NCBI GenBank assembly: GCA_964519535.1
Contig: CAZFIR010000235.1
Span: 1 to 21,443 of the forward strand
DNA from: CAYWLI01 sp964519535
Lineage (GTDB): Bacteria > Desulfobacterota > B13-G15 > RBG-16-54-18
Reading direction: 5' to 3'
DNA length: 21,443 bases
Shown here: piece by piece, positions 7,597 through 14,885 of the stretch
Position numbering within the stretch: position 1 is the stretch's first letter
Layout of the letters: each line of letters starts with the position of its first letter
Notes under the pieces: generated by a model
Databases searched by the model: none
Told to the model about the DNA's origin: nothing
Seen by the model: the letters and a program-made list of their open reading frames with translations, nothing else
Made by a program: the position numbers and the translations under genes

Positions 7597-7959
7597 GTGG
7601 CTGCAAAGAGATTGACAGGGAGATCGAGGAGAAAACAGCGGGTCAGAAAAAAGGTGCAGGGGACTGCAGAGCGACCTCGTCTCACCGTATACCGAAGCCT
7701 GAGGCACATCTACGCCCAGGTTATCAATGATACCACCGGCCAGACGCTCGCAGCAGCCTCCACGCTCAGCAAAGAACTGCAGGGCAAGTTAAAGACCTCG
7801 GGCAACACCGAGGCGGCCCAGGTTGTCGGGGAATTCGTCGCCCAAAAGGCCCTGGAGCAGGGGATCAAGCAGGTGGTCTTCGATCGCAACGGATTCATCT
7901 ACCACGGCAGGATAAAGACGCTGGCGGAAGCCGCTCGTCAAAAAGGCCTTGATTTTTGA
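7597..7959 (+). CDS. rplR: 50S ribosomal protein L18
   Basis: L18 binds 5S rRNA together with L5. The 120-residue product has the expected basic N-terminus, PRLTVYRSLRHIYAQVINDT and the C-terminal segment FDRNGFIYHGRIKTLAEAAR. The start codon is GTG at 7597, with AAGGAG (7585-7590) at good spacing. No ATG is available near this point. Confidence 0.97.
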   Translation: MAAKRLTGRSRRKQRVRKKVQGTAERPRLTVYRSLRHIYAQVINDTTGQTLAAASTLSKELQGKLKTSGNTEAAQVVGEFVAQKALEQGIKQVVFDRNGFIYHGRIKTLAEAARQKGLDF

Positions 7960-7970
7960 GAGAGGAGGGA

Positions 7971-8477
7971 ATGGTGGAGGCGATAGATTCCACGGAACAG
8001 GAATTAACCGATCGGGTCGTGCACATCAACAGGGTAGCCAAAGTGGTCAAAGGGGGACGGAGATTCCGTTTCAGCGCCCTGGTGGTGGTTGGAGATGGAA
8101 ACGGTACCGTGGGCAGCGGCCTTGGGAAGGCCCATGAGGTCCCCGAGGCTATTCGCAAGGGGATCGAACTTGCAAAAAAGAACCTCATAAAGATCCCCAT
8201 CATCAATGGCACCATACCCTATATGGTCCTTGGGAAGTTCGGGGCGGGCAAGGTCATCCTCAGGCCGGCCTCGGAAGGAACCGGGGTCATCGCCGGGGCA
8301 GTAGTCAGAGCGGTAGTCGAGGTAGCGGGGATACAGAATATCCTGACCAAGTCCCTCGGTTCTAATACCTCCCATAACCTGGTCAAGGCCACCTTTGAGG
8401 GCCTCAAGCAGCTCAAGACCCCCTCCGAAATTGCCCAGAAACGGGGGTTAGAGGTGGGAGAAATCCTGAGGCAATAA
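7971..8477 (+). CDS. rpsE: 30S ribosomal protein S5
   Basis: S5 shapes the mRNA entry site and affects decoding accuracy. Its double-stranded-RNA-like N-terminal domain shows VVHINRVAKVVKGGRRF and FSALVVVGDGNG, and the C-terminal part has SLGSNTSHNLVKATFEGL. The frame is open from TTG 7956 inside rplR. ATG 7971 is preferred because AGGAGGGA (7963-7970) precedes it, though the spacing is short. GTG 7974 is a close alternative, and both give about 168 residues. The stop is directly followed by the rpmD ATG. Confidence 0.95.
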   Translation: MVEAIDSTEQELTDRVVHINRVAKVVKGGRRFRFSALVVVGDGNGTVGSGLGKAHEVPEAIRKGIELAKKNLIKIPIINGTIPYMVLGKFGAGKVILRPASEGTGVIAGAVVRAVVEVAGIQNILTKSLGSNTSHNLVKATFEGLKQLKTPSEIAQKRGLEVGEILRQ

Positions 8478-8666
8478 ATGGGCAAAGAAAAAGGATACGT
8501 AAAGATCAAATTGATCCGCAGCAGTATCGGGCGTCCCAGCAAACATCGGGCGGTCCTGCGCGGCATGGGACTGACCAAGGTAAACAAGGTGGTAAGCTTG
8601 AAGGACACGCCGGAGACATGGGGGATGGTCAGAAAGGTCTCCCACCTCGTGGAGGTGATTGAATAA
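8478..8666 (+). CDS. rpmD: 50S ribosomal protein L30
   Basis: The 62-residue product contains VKIKLIRSSIGRPSKHRAVL and LTKVNKVVSLKDTPETWGMV, the L30 pattern, and matches the family length. It starts at the first base after the rpsE stop, so reinitiation is likely. L30 is often missing from reduced genomes; its presence here argues against strong genome reduction. Confidence 0.96.
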   Translation: MGKEKGYVKIKLIRSSIGRPSKHRAVLRGMGLTKVNKVVSLKDTPETWGMVRKVSHLVEVIE

Positions 8667-8667
8667 G

Positions 8668-9105
8668 ATGTTAGGGCAACTCTACCCGCCCCGAGGGGCA
8701 CGCAAAAGCTCGCAACGCGTAGGCAGAGGTCCTGGTTCCGGTCACGGAAAGACCTCGGGAAGGGGCCACAAAGGGCAGAAATCGCGCAGTGGTGCCCACA
8801 TCCGTGCCGGTTTTGAAGGTGGACAGATGCCCTTGCAGCGCCGGTTGCCCAAACGGGGATTTAAGAATATATTCAAAAAACGTTTCGCCCTGGTTCATAT
8901 CAGAGACCTCAACCGTTTTGCCGAGGGTGAGGTGATAGACGTCGAGGCATTGCAAAAGGCGGGGCTGGTCAAGAAGGCCTATGATGGGGTGAAGATAGTG
9001 GCAGATGGCGAACTTAAAGTCTCCCTGACGGTCAGGGCCCACAAATTTACCGAGTCGGCCCGAAAGAAGATCGAGGCGGCCTCGGGGAAAGTAGAGATGG
9101 CCTAA
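8668..9105 (+). CDS. rplO: 50S ribosomal protein L15
   Basis: L15 is a late-assembly 50S protein with a long, basic, extended N-terminal arm. Here the arm shows GRGPGSGHGKTSGRGHKGQK and GFEGGQMPLQRRLPKRGF, followed by a globular domain. The ATG at 8668 lies 10 nt after GGAGGTG (8651-8657) and yields MLGQLYPPRGARKSS. An in-frame TTG at 8659 sits on top of that ribosome binding site and is rejected. The product is 145 residues. Confidence 0.96.
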   Translation: MLGQLYPPRGARKSSQRVGRGPGSGHGKTSGRGHKGQKSRSGAHIRAGFEGGQMPLQRRLPKRGFKNIFKKRFALVHIRDLNRFAEGEVIDVEALQKAGLVKKAYDGVKIVADGELKVSLTVRAHKFTESARKKIEAASGKVEMA

Positions 9106-9107
9106 CG

Positions 9108-10421
9108 ATGGCAGCTTTCGGCAATATTTTCAAGATACCGGAGTTGAAGAAGCGCATCATGGTCACCTTCCTGTTGCTGGCGGTCTATCGGGTGGGCTGT
9201 CACATACCCACCCCGGGGATCGACAGCGCGGCGCTCGCCGCTTTCTTCCAGCAGGCAAGCGGAACCTTATTTGGGTTTTTCAATATGTTTTCCGGCGGTG
9301 CCCTGAAGCGCCTCTCCGTCTTTGCCCTGGGTATTATGCCCTACATCAGCGCCTCCATCATCCTCCAGCTGCTCACGGTGGTGATCCCCTACCTCGAGCG
9401 CCTGCAAAAAGAGGGGGAAATGGGCAGGAAAAAAATCGTCCAGTACACAAGATATGGCACGGTCATCCTGAGCATCATTCAGGGATTCGGCATCGCCATG
9501 TGGATGGAAGGTCAGCAGGGGAGTGGAATACCGATTGTCCTCAATCCCGGGTGGTCCTTTCGCCTCATGACGGTGATCACCCTGGCTGCCGGGACCTCCT
9601 TTCTGATGTGGCTGGGAGAACAGATTACCGAGCGCGGGATCGGCAACGGGATCTCCCTGATCATCTTTGCGGGGATTGTGGCAAGCATGCCCGCCGCAGT
9701 GGGCAACACCCTGCGGCTGATGAGGACAGGGGAAATAGGGCCCATCATCATCCTGGGCATCCTGGCGGTCATGATCGCCGTAGTGGCCTTCATCGTCTTC
9801 ATGGAGACATCGCATCGTCGAATACCTGTCCAGTACGCCAAGCGGATCATCGGCAGGAAGATGTACGGGGGGCAGAGTACCCATCTCCCCTTGAAGATCA
9901 ACACCGCAGGTGTCATCCCCCCCATCTTCGCTTCCTCCATCCTCATGTTCCCGGCCACCATCGCCAGTTTTGTGAATCATCCATTGATGAAAACCATTGC
10001 CGAGAAGTGGCTTGCACCCACCACCTTAGTCTACAATCTCATCTACGTGGGTTTTATCATCTTTTTCTGCTACTTTTACACCGCCGTGGTCTTTAATCCC
10101 GTGGACGTTGCTGACAACATGAAAAAATACGGCGGTTTCATCCCCGGCATCAGGCCAGGGAGTTCCACCGCCGATTATATCGATCGGGTCCTCACCCGCA
10201 TTACCCTCGGCGGCGCCATCTATGTGGCCGGCGTGTGCGTCTTGCCCACCTTCCTGATCGCAAGGTTCAATGTCCCCTTCTACTTCGGCGGGACGGCCCT
10301 GCTCATCGTGGTGGGGGTGGCCTTGGACACCATCCAGCAGATCGAGTCCCACATGCTGACCAGGCACTATGAAGGACTGATCAGCGGAGGAAGGATTAAA
10401 GGCCGTCGTGGTGGTAGATAG
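9108..10421 (+). CDS. secY: Preprotein translocase subunit SecY
   Basis: SecY forms the protein-conducting channel of the inner membrane with SecE and SecG. The 437-residue product has the N-terminal RVGCHIPTPGID segment, the plug and lateral-gate region (FNMFSGGALKRLSVFALGIMPYI, quoted in part: GGALKRLSVFALGIMPYISA), LGEQITERGIGNGIS and the cytoplasmic loops with VQYAKR and NPVDVADNMKKYGGFIPGIRPG. About ten hydrophobic segments are visible, as in the family. The gene starts 2 bp after rplO and ends 23 bp before adk. Confidence 0.98.
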   Translation: MAAFGNIFKIPELKKRIMVTFLLLAVYRVGCHIPTPGIDSAALAAFFQQASGTLFGFFNMFSGGALKRLSVFALGIMPYISASIILQLLTVVIPYLERLQKEGEMGRKKIVQYTRYGTVILSIIQGFGIAMWMEGQQGSGIPIVLNPGWSFRLMTVITLAAGTSFLMWLGEQITERGIGNGISLIIFAGIVASMPAAVGNTLRLMRTGEIGPIIILGILAVMIAVVAFIVFMETSHRRIPVQYAKRIIGRKMYGGQSTHLPLKINTAGVIPPIFASSILMFPATIASFVNHPLMKTIAEKWLAPTTLVYNLIYVGFIIFFCYFYTAVVFNPVDVADNMKKYGGFIPGIRPGSSTADYIDRVLTRITLGGAIYVAGVCVLPTFLIARFNVPFYFGGTALLIVVGVALDTIQQIESHMLTRHYEGLISGGRIKGRRGGR

Positions 10422-10444
10422 AGGGGATGGGTGAGGTGAAGCGG

Positions 10445-11089
10445 ATGGATGTAATCCTGCTCGGGCCGCCCGGTTCGGGCAAAGGGACACAGGCTCAAAA
10501 AATGGCGGAGCGGTACCAGATCCCCCAGATATCCACCGGCGATATCCTCAGAGGGGCGGTCAAAGAGCGGACCCCCTTAGGGGTGGAGGCAAAAGGATAC
10601 ATGGACCAGGGGCGACTGGTCCCCGATGAGATAGCGGTAGGTATCGTTCGGGACAGGCTCAAGGCCCCTGACTGCAAAGGGGGATTCATCTTGGATGGTT
10701 TCCCCCGCACCCTGGCCCAGGCCGAGGCCTTGGATGTTACCATGCAGGAGTTACAAAGGAAGATAGAACACGTGATCAGCATTGAGGTGGACAACGAGGA
10801 GCTGCTCAGGCGCCTGACAGGGAGGAGGACCTGCCGAACGTGCGGGATCATGTATCATCTCATGTTCAATCCCCCCGCAAAGGAAGGGATATGCGACAAA
10901 TGCGGTGGGGAGCTTTACCAGCGGGATGACGATCAAGAGGATACCATTGGGGCGAGGCTCAAAGTGTATGAAGACCAGACCGCCCCCCTCATTGCATACT
11001 ATCGCAAAAAGGGCCTCCTGCGTCCCATCGAGGGAGTGGGTGCGATAGAGGAGATCTTTCAGCGGATCGTGCAGGCGGTCGAGGAATAA
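10445..11089 (+). CDS. adk: Adenylate kinase, zinc-type LID
   Basis: The enzyme converts ATP plus AMP to two ADP in the cytoplasm. The P-loop GPPGSGKGT is at residues 7-15, DGFPRT at about 84-89 and the LID domain at about 120-160. The LID carries C130, C133, C150 and C153, a four-cysteine zinc site found in many Gram-positive and some deltaproteobacterial enzymes. The ATG at 10445 is preferred over ATG 10427. GAGGTG lies 6 nt upstream, and the resulting 214 residues start MDVILLGPPG directly at the core fold. The gene follows secY as usual. Confidence 0.96.
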   Translation: MDVILLGPPGSGKGTQAQKMAERYQIPQISTGDILRGAVKERTPLGVEAKGYMDQGRLVPDEIAVGIVRDRLKAPDCKGGFILDGFPRTLAQAEALDVTMQELQRKIEHVISIEVDNEELLRRLTGRRTCRTCGIMYHLMFNPPAKEGICDKCGGELYQRDDDQEDTIGARLKVYEDQTAPLIAYYRKKGLLRPIEGVGAIEEIFQRIVQAVEE

Positions 11090-11102
11090 CGGAGAACGCT
11101 CT

Positions 11103-11330
11103 ATGCCCAAGGCAGACGCCATATCGGTAGAAGGAACGGTGACGGAGACCCTCCCCAACGCCACGTTCAGGGTGGAGCTGGAGGGCGGCCACAGGGTATT
11201 GGCACACATCTCCGGAAAAATGCGGATGCATTACATAAAGATCCTTCCGGGGGACAAAGTTACGGTAGAACTCTCCCCGTATGATCTCAGCAGGGGCAGG
11301 ATTACCTATCGAGGGACGAAGACGGCGTAA
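11103..11330 (+). CDS. infA: Translation initiation factor IF-1
   Basis: The 75-residue OB-fold protein reads VEGTVTETLPNATFRVELE, GHRVLAHISGKMRMHYIKI and PGDKVTVELSPYDLSRGRI, an almost canonical IF-1. IF-1 occupies the ribosomal A site during initiation and assists IF-2 and IF-3. It lies 13 bp after adk. The map gene that often sits between adk and infA is not here. Confidence 0.98.
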   Translation: MPKADAISVEGTVTETLPNATFRVELEGGHRVLAHISGKMRMHYIKILPGDKVTVELSPYDLSRGRITYRGTKTA

Positions 11331-11359
11331 ATGAAAAGGACTCAAGAGGGAGGATTACA

Positions 11360-11473
11360 ATGAAGGTAAGATCTTCGGTGAAGAAGATCTGTGACAAATG
11401 CAAGATTATTAAGCGCAAGGGTGTTATCAGGGTTATCTGTGTAAACCCAAAGCACAAACAGAAACAAGGCTAG
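11360..11473 (+). CDS. rpmJ: 50S ribosomal protein L36, zinc form
   Basis: This 37-codon gene reads MKVRSSVKKICDKCKIIKR and continues to NPKHKQKQG. Cysteines C11, C14 and C27 plus H32 form the CCCH zinc site of the ancestral L36 type. GGGAGG lies 6 nt upstream of the ATG. It is placed between infA and rpsM, as in most bacteria. It is too short to stand out by length but its sequence is unmistakable. Confidence 0.96.
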   Translation: MKVRSSVKKICDKCKIIKRKGVIRVICVNPKHKQKQG

Positions 11474-11486
11474 GAGGGAAACAGCA

Positions 11487-11855
11487 GTGCCACGGATCGC
11501 AGGAGTTGACTTACCAAAGGACAAGAGGGTGGAGATTGCTCTCACCTATATTTATGGCATCGGCCGCTCAGCGTCCCAGAAGATCCTGGCTGAGGCCGGG
11601 GTCGACTGGAATAAGAGGGCTGGCGAGCTGACGGAGTCGGAGGTGGTCCAGATAAGGGGGATCATTGAGAGCATCTATAAGGTGGAGGGAGAGCTGAGAA
11701 GGGAAGTCGCCATGAATATCAAGAGCCTCATGGACCTCGGTTCCTATCGCGGACTGCGCCATCGCCGATCCCTCCCCGTGAGAGGACAGCGGACTCATAC
11801 CAATGCCAGGACTCGCAAGGGACCTCGCAGAGGAGTAGCCGGAAGGAAAAAATAG
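11487..11855 (+). CDS. rpsM: 30S ribosomal protein S13
   Basis: S13 sits at the top of the 30S head, bridges to the 50S subunit and contacts P-site tRNA. The 122-residue product starts MPRIAGVDLPKDKRVEIALT from a GTG codon with GGAGGGAA upstream. It contains the HhH-like YIYGIGRSASQKIL region and ends RGQRTHTNARTRKGPRRGVAG. The gene opens the alpha block; no S4-type pseudoknot leader was recognised in the 13-bp gap after rpmJ. Confidence 0.97.
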   Translation: MPRIAGVDLPKDKRVEIALTYIYGIGRSASQKILAEAGVDWNKRAGELTESEVVQIRGIIESIYKVEGELRREVAMNIKSLMDLGSYRGLRHRRSLPVRGQRTHTNARTRKGPRRGVAGRKK

Positions 11856-11864
11856 GGAGATTAT

Positions 11865-12257
11865 ATGGCCAAGAGGGATCAAAAAAGCGGAAAGAAGAAG
11901 GCGAAAGTGAACATTGCCTCGGGGATTGTTCACATCCAGGCTACCTTTAACAACACCATTGTGACCTTTACCGATGATCAGGGAAACACCATTGCGTGGG
12001 CCAGTGGAGGCACGCAGGGTTTCAAGGGATCGCGCAAGGGAACGCCCTTTGCCGCTCAACTGGCTGCATCGACTGCCGCAAAAAAGGCTATGGATCATGG
12101 GATGAAGACGGTGGATGTCTACGTGAAGGGTCCCGGGGCAGGGAGGGAGGCCGCATTGCGAGCCCTCCAGGCCGCGGGGATGAAAGTCCATATGATCAGG
12201 GATGTCACACCCATACCGCACAATGGCTGCAGACCTCCAAAGCGCAGGAGGGTGTAA
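11865..12257 (+). CDS. rpsK: 30S ribosomal protein S11
   Basis: This 130-residue protein contains GIVHIQATFNNTIVTFTDDQ, SGGTQGFKGSRKGTPFAAQL and the C-terminal DVTPIPHNGCRPPKRRRV, all standard S11. S11 lines the mRNA exit channel on the 30S platform. It follows rpsM by 9 bp and is separated from the GTG of rpsD by a single base. Confidence 0.98.
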   Translation: MAKRDQKSGKKKAKVNIASGIVHIQATFNNTIVTFTDDQGNTIAWASGGTQGFKGSRKGTPFAAQLAASTAAKKAMDHGMKTVDVYVKGPGAGREAALRALQAAGMKVHMIRDVTPIPHNGCRPPKRRRV

Positions 12258-12258
12258 C

Positions 12259-12888
12259 GTGGCACGATACAAAGATTCGGTCTGTCGCCTATGTCGCCGA
12301 GAAGGCATGAAGCTCTTCCTGAAGGGTGAGCGCTGTTATACTGACAAGTGTGGCTTCGATCGTCGGGGTTATCCGCCAGGACAACATGGCCAACGCCGGA
12401 TTAAGTTCTCTGAATATGGAATGCAACTGAGGGAGAAACAAAAGGTCAAACGGCTCTATGGCGTATCGGAGAGACAGTTTCGTAACTACTTTGCAAAGGC
12501 CGACAGACAAAAGGGTATTACGGGGATAAACCTCTTGATCCTCTTGGAGCGTCGACTTGATAACGCGGTCTACCGACTGGGTTTCGCCACGTCCCGGCAG
12601 GAGGCACGACTGTTGGTGGGACACGGCCACTTTCTGGTCAACGGGCACAAGGTAAACATCCCTTCGTATCTCGTACAACCCAAAGATGTCATCGAGGTTA
12701 AAGAAAAGAGCAGAGGGATGGATCGGATCAAGGAGGCTGCAGAAGGGGTGGCGAGGAGGAGCATACCCCAATGGCTGGAGATGGAAAAGGATAAACTCCG
12801 GGGAATGGTCAAGGGCTGGCCCGATCGAGAGGAATTAACGACTCCTCCCATCCAAGAGCAACTCATCGTAGAGCTATACTCCAAATAA
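12259..12888 (+). CDS. rpsD: 30S ribosomal protein S4, zinc form
   Basis: S4 nucleates 30S assembly and in several bacteria controls its own operon. GTG at 12259 gives MARYKDSVCRLCRREGMKLF, the family N-terminus; upstream in-frame codons overlap rpsK and look unrelated. C9, C12, C26 and C31 form the zinc site of the 'C+' S4 type. The S4 RNA-binding domain is clear around LERRLDNAVYRLGFATSRQE and ARLLVGHGHFLVNGHKVNIP. The product is 209 residues. Its stop codon lies in the loop of a long inverted repeat. Confidence 0.96.
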   Translation: MARYKDSVCRLCRREGMKLFLKGERCYTDKCGFDRRGYPPGQHGQRRIKFSEYGMQLREKQKVKRLYGVSERQFRNYFAKADRQKGITGINLLILLERRLDNAVYRLGFATSRQEARLLVGHGHFLVNGHKVNIPSYLVQPKDVIEVKEKSRGMDRIKEAAEGVARRSIPQWLEMEKDKLRGMVKGWPDREELTTPPIQEQLIVELYSK

Positions 12889-12904
12889 CGATTCAGTATA
12901 GCTC
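12871..12904 (+). promoter_or_regulatory. Perfect 10-bp inverted repeat between rpsD and rpoA
   Basis: GAGCTATACT (12871-12880) is exactly complementary to AGTATAGCTC (12895-12904), with a 14-nt loop that contains the rpsD TAA stop (12886-12888). The right arm ends directly before AGGAGG (12905-12910), upstream of the rpoA ATG at 12924. In mRNA this would be a stable stem joining the end of rpsD to the rpoA initiation region. There is no U-tract, so it is not an intrinsic terminator. A role in rpoA translation, mRNA processing or protein binding is inference. Confidence 0.55.
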
Positions 12905-12923
12905 AGGAGGAAATTGAAGGGCT

Positions 12924-13949
12924 ATGAAGATAAATGAGAAAAATTGGAAGGCCTTGATCAAACCGAAAAGGCTTGAAGTTGAAGAAGAGACCTTAACCGA
13001 ATACTACGGTAAATTCGTCGCTGAACCCCTGGAGAGGGGCTTCGGCATGACCCTGGGGAACTCCTTGAGGAGGACCTTGTTGTCATCCATTCAGGGTGCG
13101 GCTATCACGTCAGTCAAGATCGACGGGAGCCTGCATGAATTTTCTGTATTGCCCGGCGTCAAGGAAGATGTAACCGATCTCAGCCTCAATCTAAAGGAGG
13201 TAGTCTTCAAGCTGCACAGTCCACGTCCTAGAACCGTAAGGATAGAGGCCGAGGACGAAAAGGTAATCACCGCGGCAGACATCATCACCGATGCCGATGT
13301 GGAGGTGATCAATCCGGAGCAACACATCGCTATTCTCGACAAGGGAGCCACACTGAAGATGGAGATGACGGTGAAGATGGGTAAGGGGTATGCCCCCGCC
13401 GAGAGAAACAAGGAGGAGGACATGCCGCTCGGGACCATTCCCATCGACGCCATCTTCACTCCGATCAAGAAGGTAAACCATACCGTCACCAATGCACGTG
13501 TGGGGCAAATCACTGACTATGACAAACTCACCCTCGAGATATGGACCAACGGGTCTATCAAGCCCGATGATGCAGTGGCCGTGGCAGCCAAGATTCTCAA
13601 GGATCAACTGAACATTTTTATCAACTTTGAGGAACTGCCTGAGGAACTACCAAGTGAAGATGATGAAGAAAAAAAGAAGAAGGAGTTGGAGACTCTGCGC
13701 GAGCAACTGACCAAGGGCGTAGATGAACTCGAACTATCGGTCAGATCGGCCAACTGTCTGAAGAACGCCGACATACAAAACATCAGAGAATTAGTTCAAA
13801 AGACGGAACAGGAGATCCTGCAGACCAAGAACTTCGGCAGGAAATCCCTCAATGAGATAAAAGAGGTTTTAGAGGGTATGGGTCTTCATCTGGGAATGAA
13901 CATAGCAGATCTCGCACCCCCTCAGGAACAGCAAGAGAAAGAGGATTAA
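12924..13949 (+). CDS. rpoA: DNA-directed RNA polymerase subunit alpha
   Basis: The alpha dimer scaffolds assembly of beta and beta-prime, and its C-terminal domain binds UP elements and activators. The 341-residue product has the N-terminal domain (FVAEPLERGFGMTLGNSLRR, LLSSIQGAAITSVKIDG), a charged linker around residues 235-270, and the alpha-CTD with ELSVRSANCLKNADIQNI and KNFGRKSLNEIKEVLEGMGL. The length is slightly above the Escherichia coli 329 because of the linker (SEDDEEKKKKELE). The upstream AGGAGG is 13 nt from the ATG, while GAAGGG is closer, so the ribosome binding site is not ideal. Confidence 0.98.
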   Translation: MKINEKNWKALIKPKRLEVEEETLTEYYGKFVAEPLERGFGMTLGNSLRRTLLSSIQGAAITSVKIDGSLHEFSVLPGVKEDVTDLSLNLKEVVFKLHSPRPRTVRIEAEDEKVITAADIITDADVEVINPEQHIAILDKGATLKMEMTVKMGKGYAPAERNKEEDMPLGTIPIDAIFTPIKKVNHTVTNARVGQITDYDKLTLEIWTNGSIKPDDAVAVAAKILKDQLNIFINFEELPEELPSEDDEEKKKKELETLREQLTKGVDELELSVRSANCLKNADIQNIRELVQKTEQEILQTKNFGRKSLNEIKEVLEGMGLHLGMNIADLAPPQEQQEKED

Positions 13950-13960
13950 GGGGGACACGT

Positions 13961-14386
13961 ATGCGACACCGCAAGGCCGGGAGAAAACTCAACCGCACCA
14001 CCAGCCATCGCCTCATGATGCTGCGCAATATGGTCACCTCACTCTTGGAACATGAGCAGATTGAAACGACGGAAGTCAAGGCCAAAGAGGTGCGGAGTCT
14101 TGCCGAACGTCTCATCACCTTGGGAAAGAGGGGAGACCTGCACGCCCGTCGTCAGGCCCTCAGCATCATCAACAGCAAAAAGGTGGCCCACAAGCTCTTT
14201 GATGAGCTCGCCCCCCGCTTTGCTGGAAGGAACGGGGGCTATACCCATATCTTCAAGACTAGAAACCGTCCGGGTGATGGGGCGGCCCTTGCCATCATCG
14301 AGCTGATCCCGCCAGAAGTTCAGGAAGCAAAAGAAAAGGCGGGCAAAAAGCCCGCCAAGAAAAAGACCGCTCAGAAGAAATCATAA
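13961..14386 (+). CDS. rplQ: 50S ribosomal protein L17
   Basis: L17 lies near the tunnel exit. The 141-residue product starts MRHRKAGRKLNRTTSHRLMM, carries SLLEHEQIETTEVKAKEVRS and ends the core at GDGAALAIIELIPPE. After about residue 120 there is a Lys/Ala-rich, probably disordered tail (KAGKKPAKKKTAQKKS). The DNA for codons 126-132 of this tail is a perfect GC-rich hairpin that reads as a terminator on the other strand. The last 6 bp overlap the end of the convergent adenosine-specific kinase gene. No + strand intrinsic terminator was found after it. Confidence 0.97.
   Translation: MRHRKAGRKLNRTTSHRLMMLRNMVTSLLEHEQIETTEVKAKEVRSLAERLITLGKRGDLHARRQALSIINSKKVAHKLFDELAPRFAGRNGGYTHIFKTRNRPGDGAALAIIELIPPEVQEAKEKAGKKPAKKKTAQKKS
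14329..14356 (-). terminator. Intrinsic terminator for the minus-strand operon, inside rplQ
   Basis: Read on the minus strand, GGCGGGC (14356-14350), a TTTTT loop and GCCCGCC (14344-14338) make a perfect 7-bp GC stem. It is followed at once by TTTTCTTTT (14337-14329), a canonical Rho-independent terminator. It begins 24 nt after the stop codon of the adenosine-specific kinase gene. On the + strand the same hairpin is followed by an A-rich stretch, so it should not stop the ribosomal operon. The whole element lies in rplQ coding sequence. Confidence 0.85.
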
Positions 14387-14863
14387 CTTATAACCGAAAT
14401 CCCTCAGCAGTTTTTTCCTCCATTGAATGCCTCCAGTATCTTCGATCCCCGCCGGAGACGCGCCGTCGACCACTCCTAAAATTCCCCTCCCCTGATCCGT
14501 CTGAGCAATAATCACCTCGACCGGATTGGCGGTGGCGCAGTAGAGGGTGCACACCTCCTGACACATCTTGATGGCGTTCAGGACGTTTATGGGAAAGGCA
14601 TCTTTGAGTACGATGATGAAGGTATGGCCGGCCGCCACCTCGGCGGCATTTTTCTGCGCGACCGTGACCAGATCGGGGTCATTCCCCTCCGACCTGATGA
14701 GGCAATGGCCTGAGGCCTCACAAAAGGCGAGCCCGAACTTTGCCCCCGGCGCCCCACTGATGATCACCTCGTAGAGGTCCTCCACCGTCTTGATAAAATG
14801 GCTCTGCCCCAAGATAATATTGCTTTCCTCTGGGATGTCGAGCCTTACCGTCTTGATCTCCAT
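14381..14863 (-). CDS. Adenosine-specific kinase (DUF355 family)
   Basis: The 160-residue product reads MEIKTVRLDIPEESNIILGQ, ISGAPGAKFGLAFCEASG, KNAAEVAAGHTFIIVLKDAF and TANPVEVIIAQTDQGRGILG. This matches the small adenosine-specific kinase family (Pfam PF04008) known mainly from archaea and thermophilic bacteria. A family member from Pyrobaculum was proposed to phosphorylate adenosine; the function here is inferred from family. The ATG at 14863 has AGGAGGG 8 nt upstream; an upstream in-frame ATG at 14923 overlaps the previous gene. It is the last gene of its operon, 22 bp after the DHH phosphoesterase. Confidence 0.85.
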   Translation of the reverse strand: MEIKTVRLDIPEESNIILGQSHFIKTVEDLYEVIISGAPGAKFGLAFCEASGHCLIRSEGNDPDLVTVAQKNAAEVAAGHTFIIVLKDAFPINVLNAIKMCQEVCTLYCATANPVEVIIAQTDQGRGILGVVDGASPAGIEDTGGIQWRKKLLRDFGYKL

Positions 14864-14885
14864 AGCACACTCCCTCCTGTCTTTG

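Noticed and set aside
9267..9980. Long minus-strand open frame (237 codons) opposite secY
   Set aside because: It is His/Asp/Gly-rich composition typical of antisense reading through a membrane protein gene, without any domain.
14387..14420. Terminator of the ribosomal operon at the TTTTTT run (14411-14416) after rplQ
   Set aside because: No GC-rich stem precedes the T-run on the + strand, and it lies within the kinase coding sequence.
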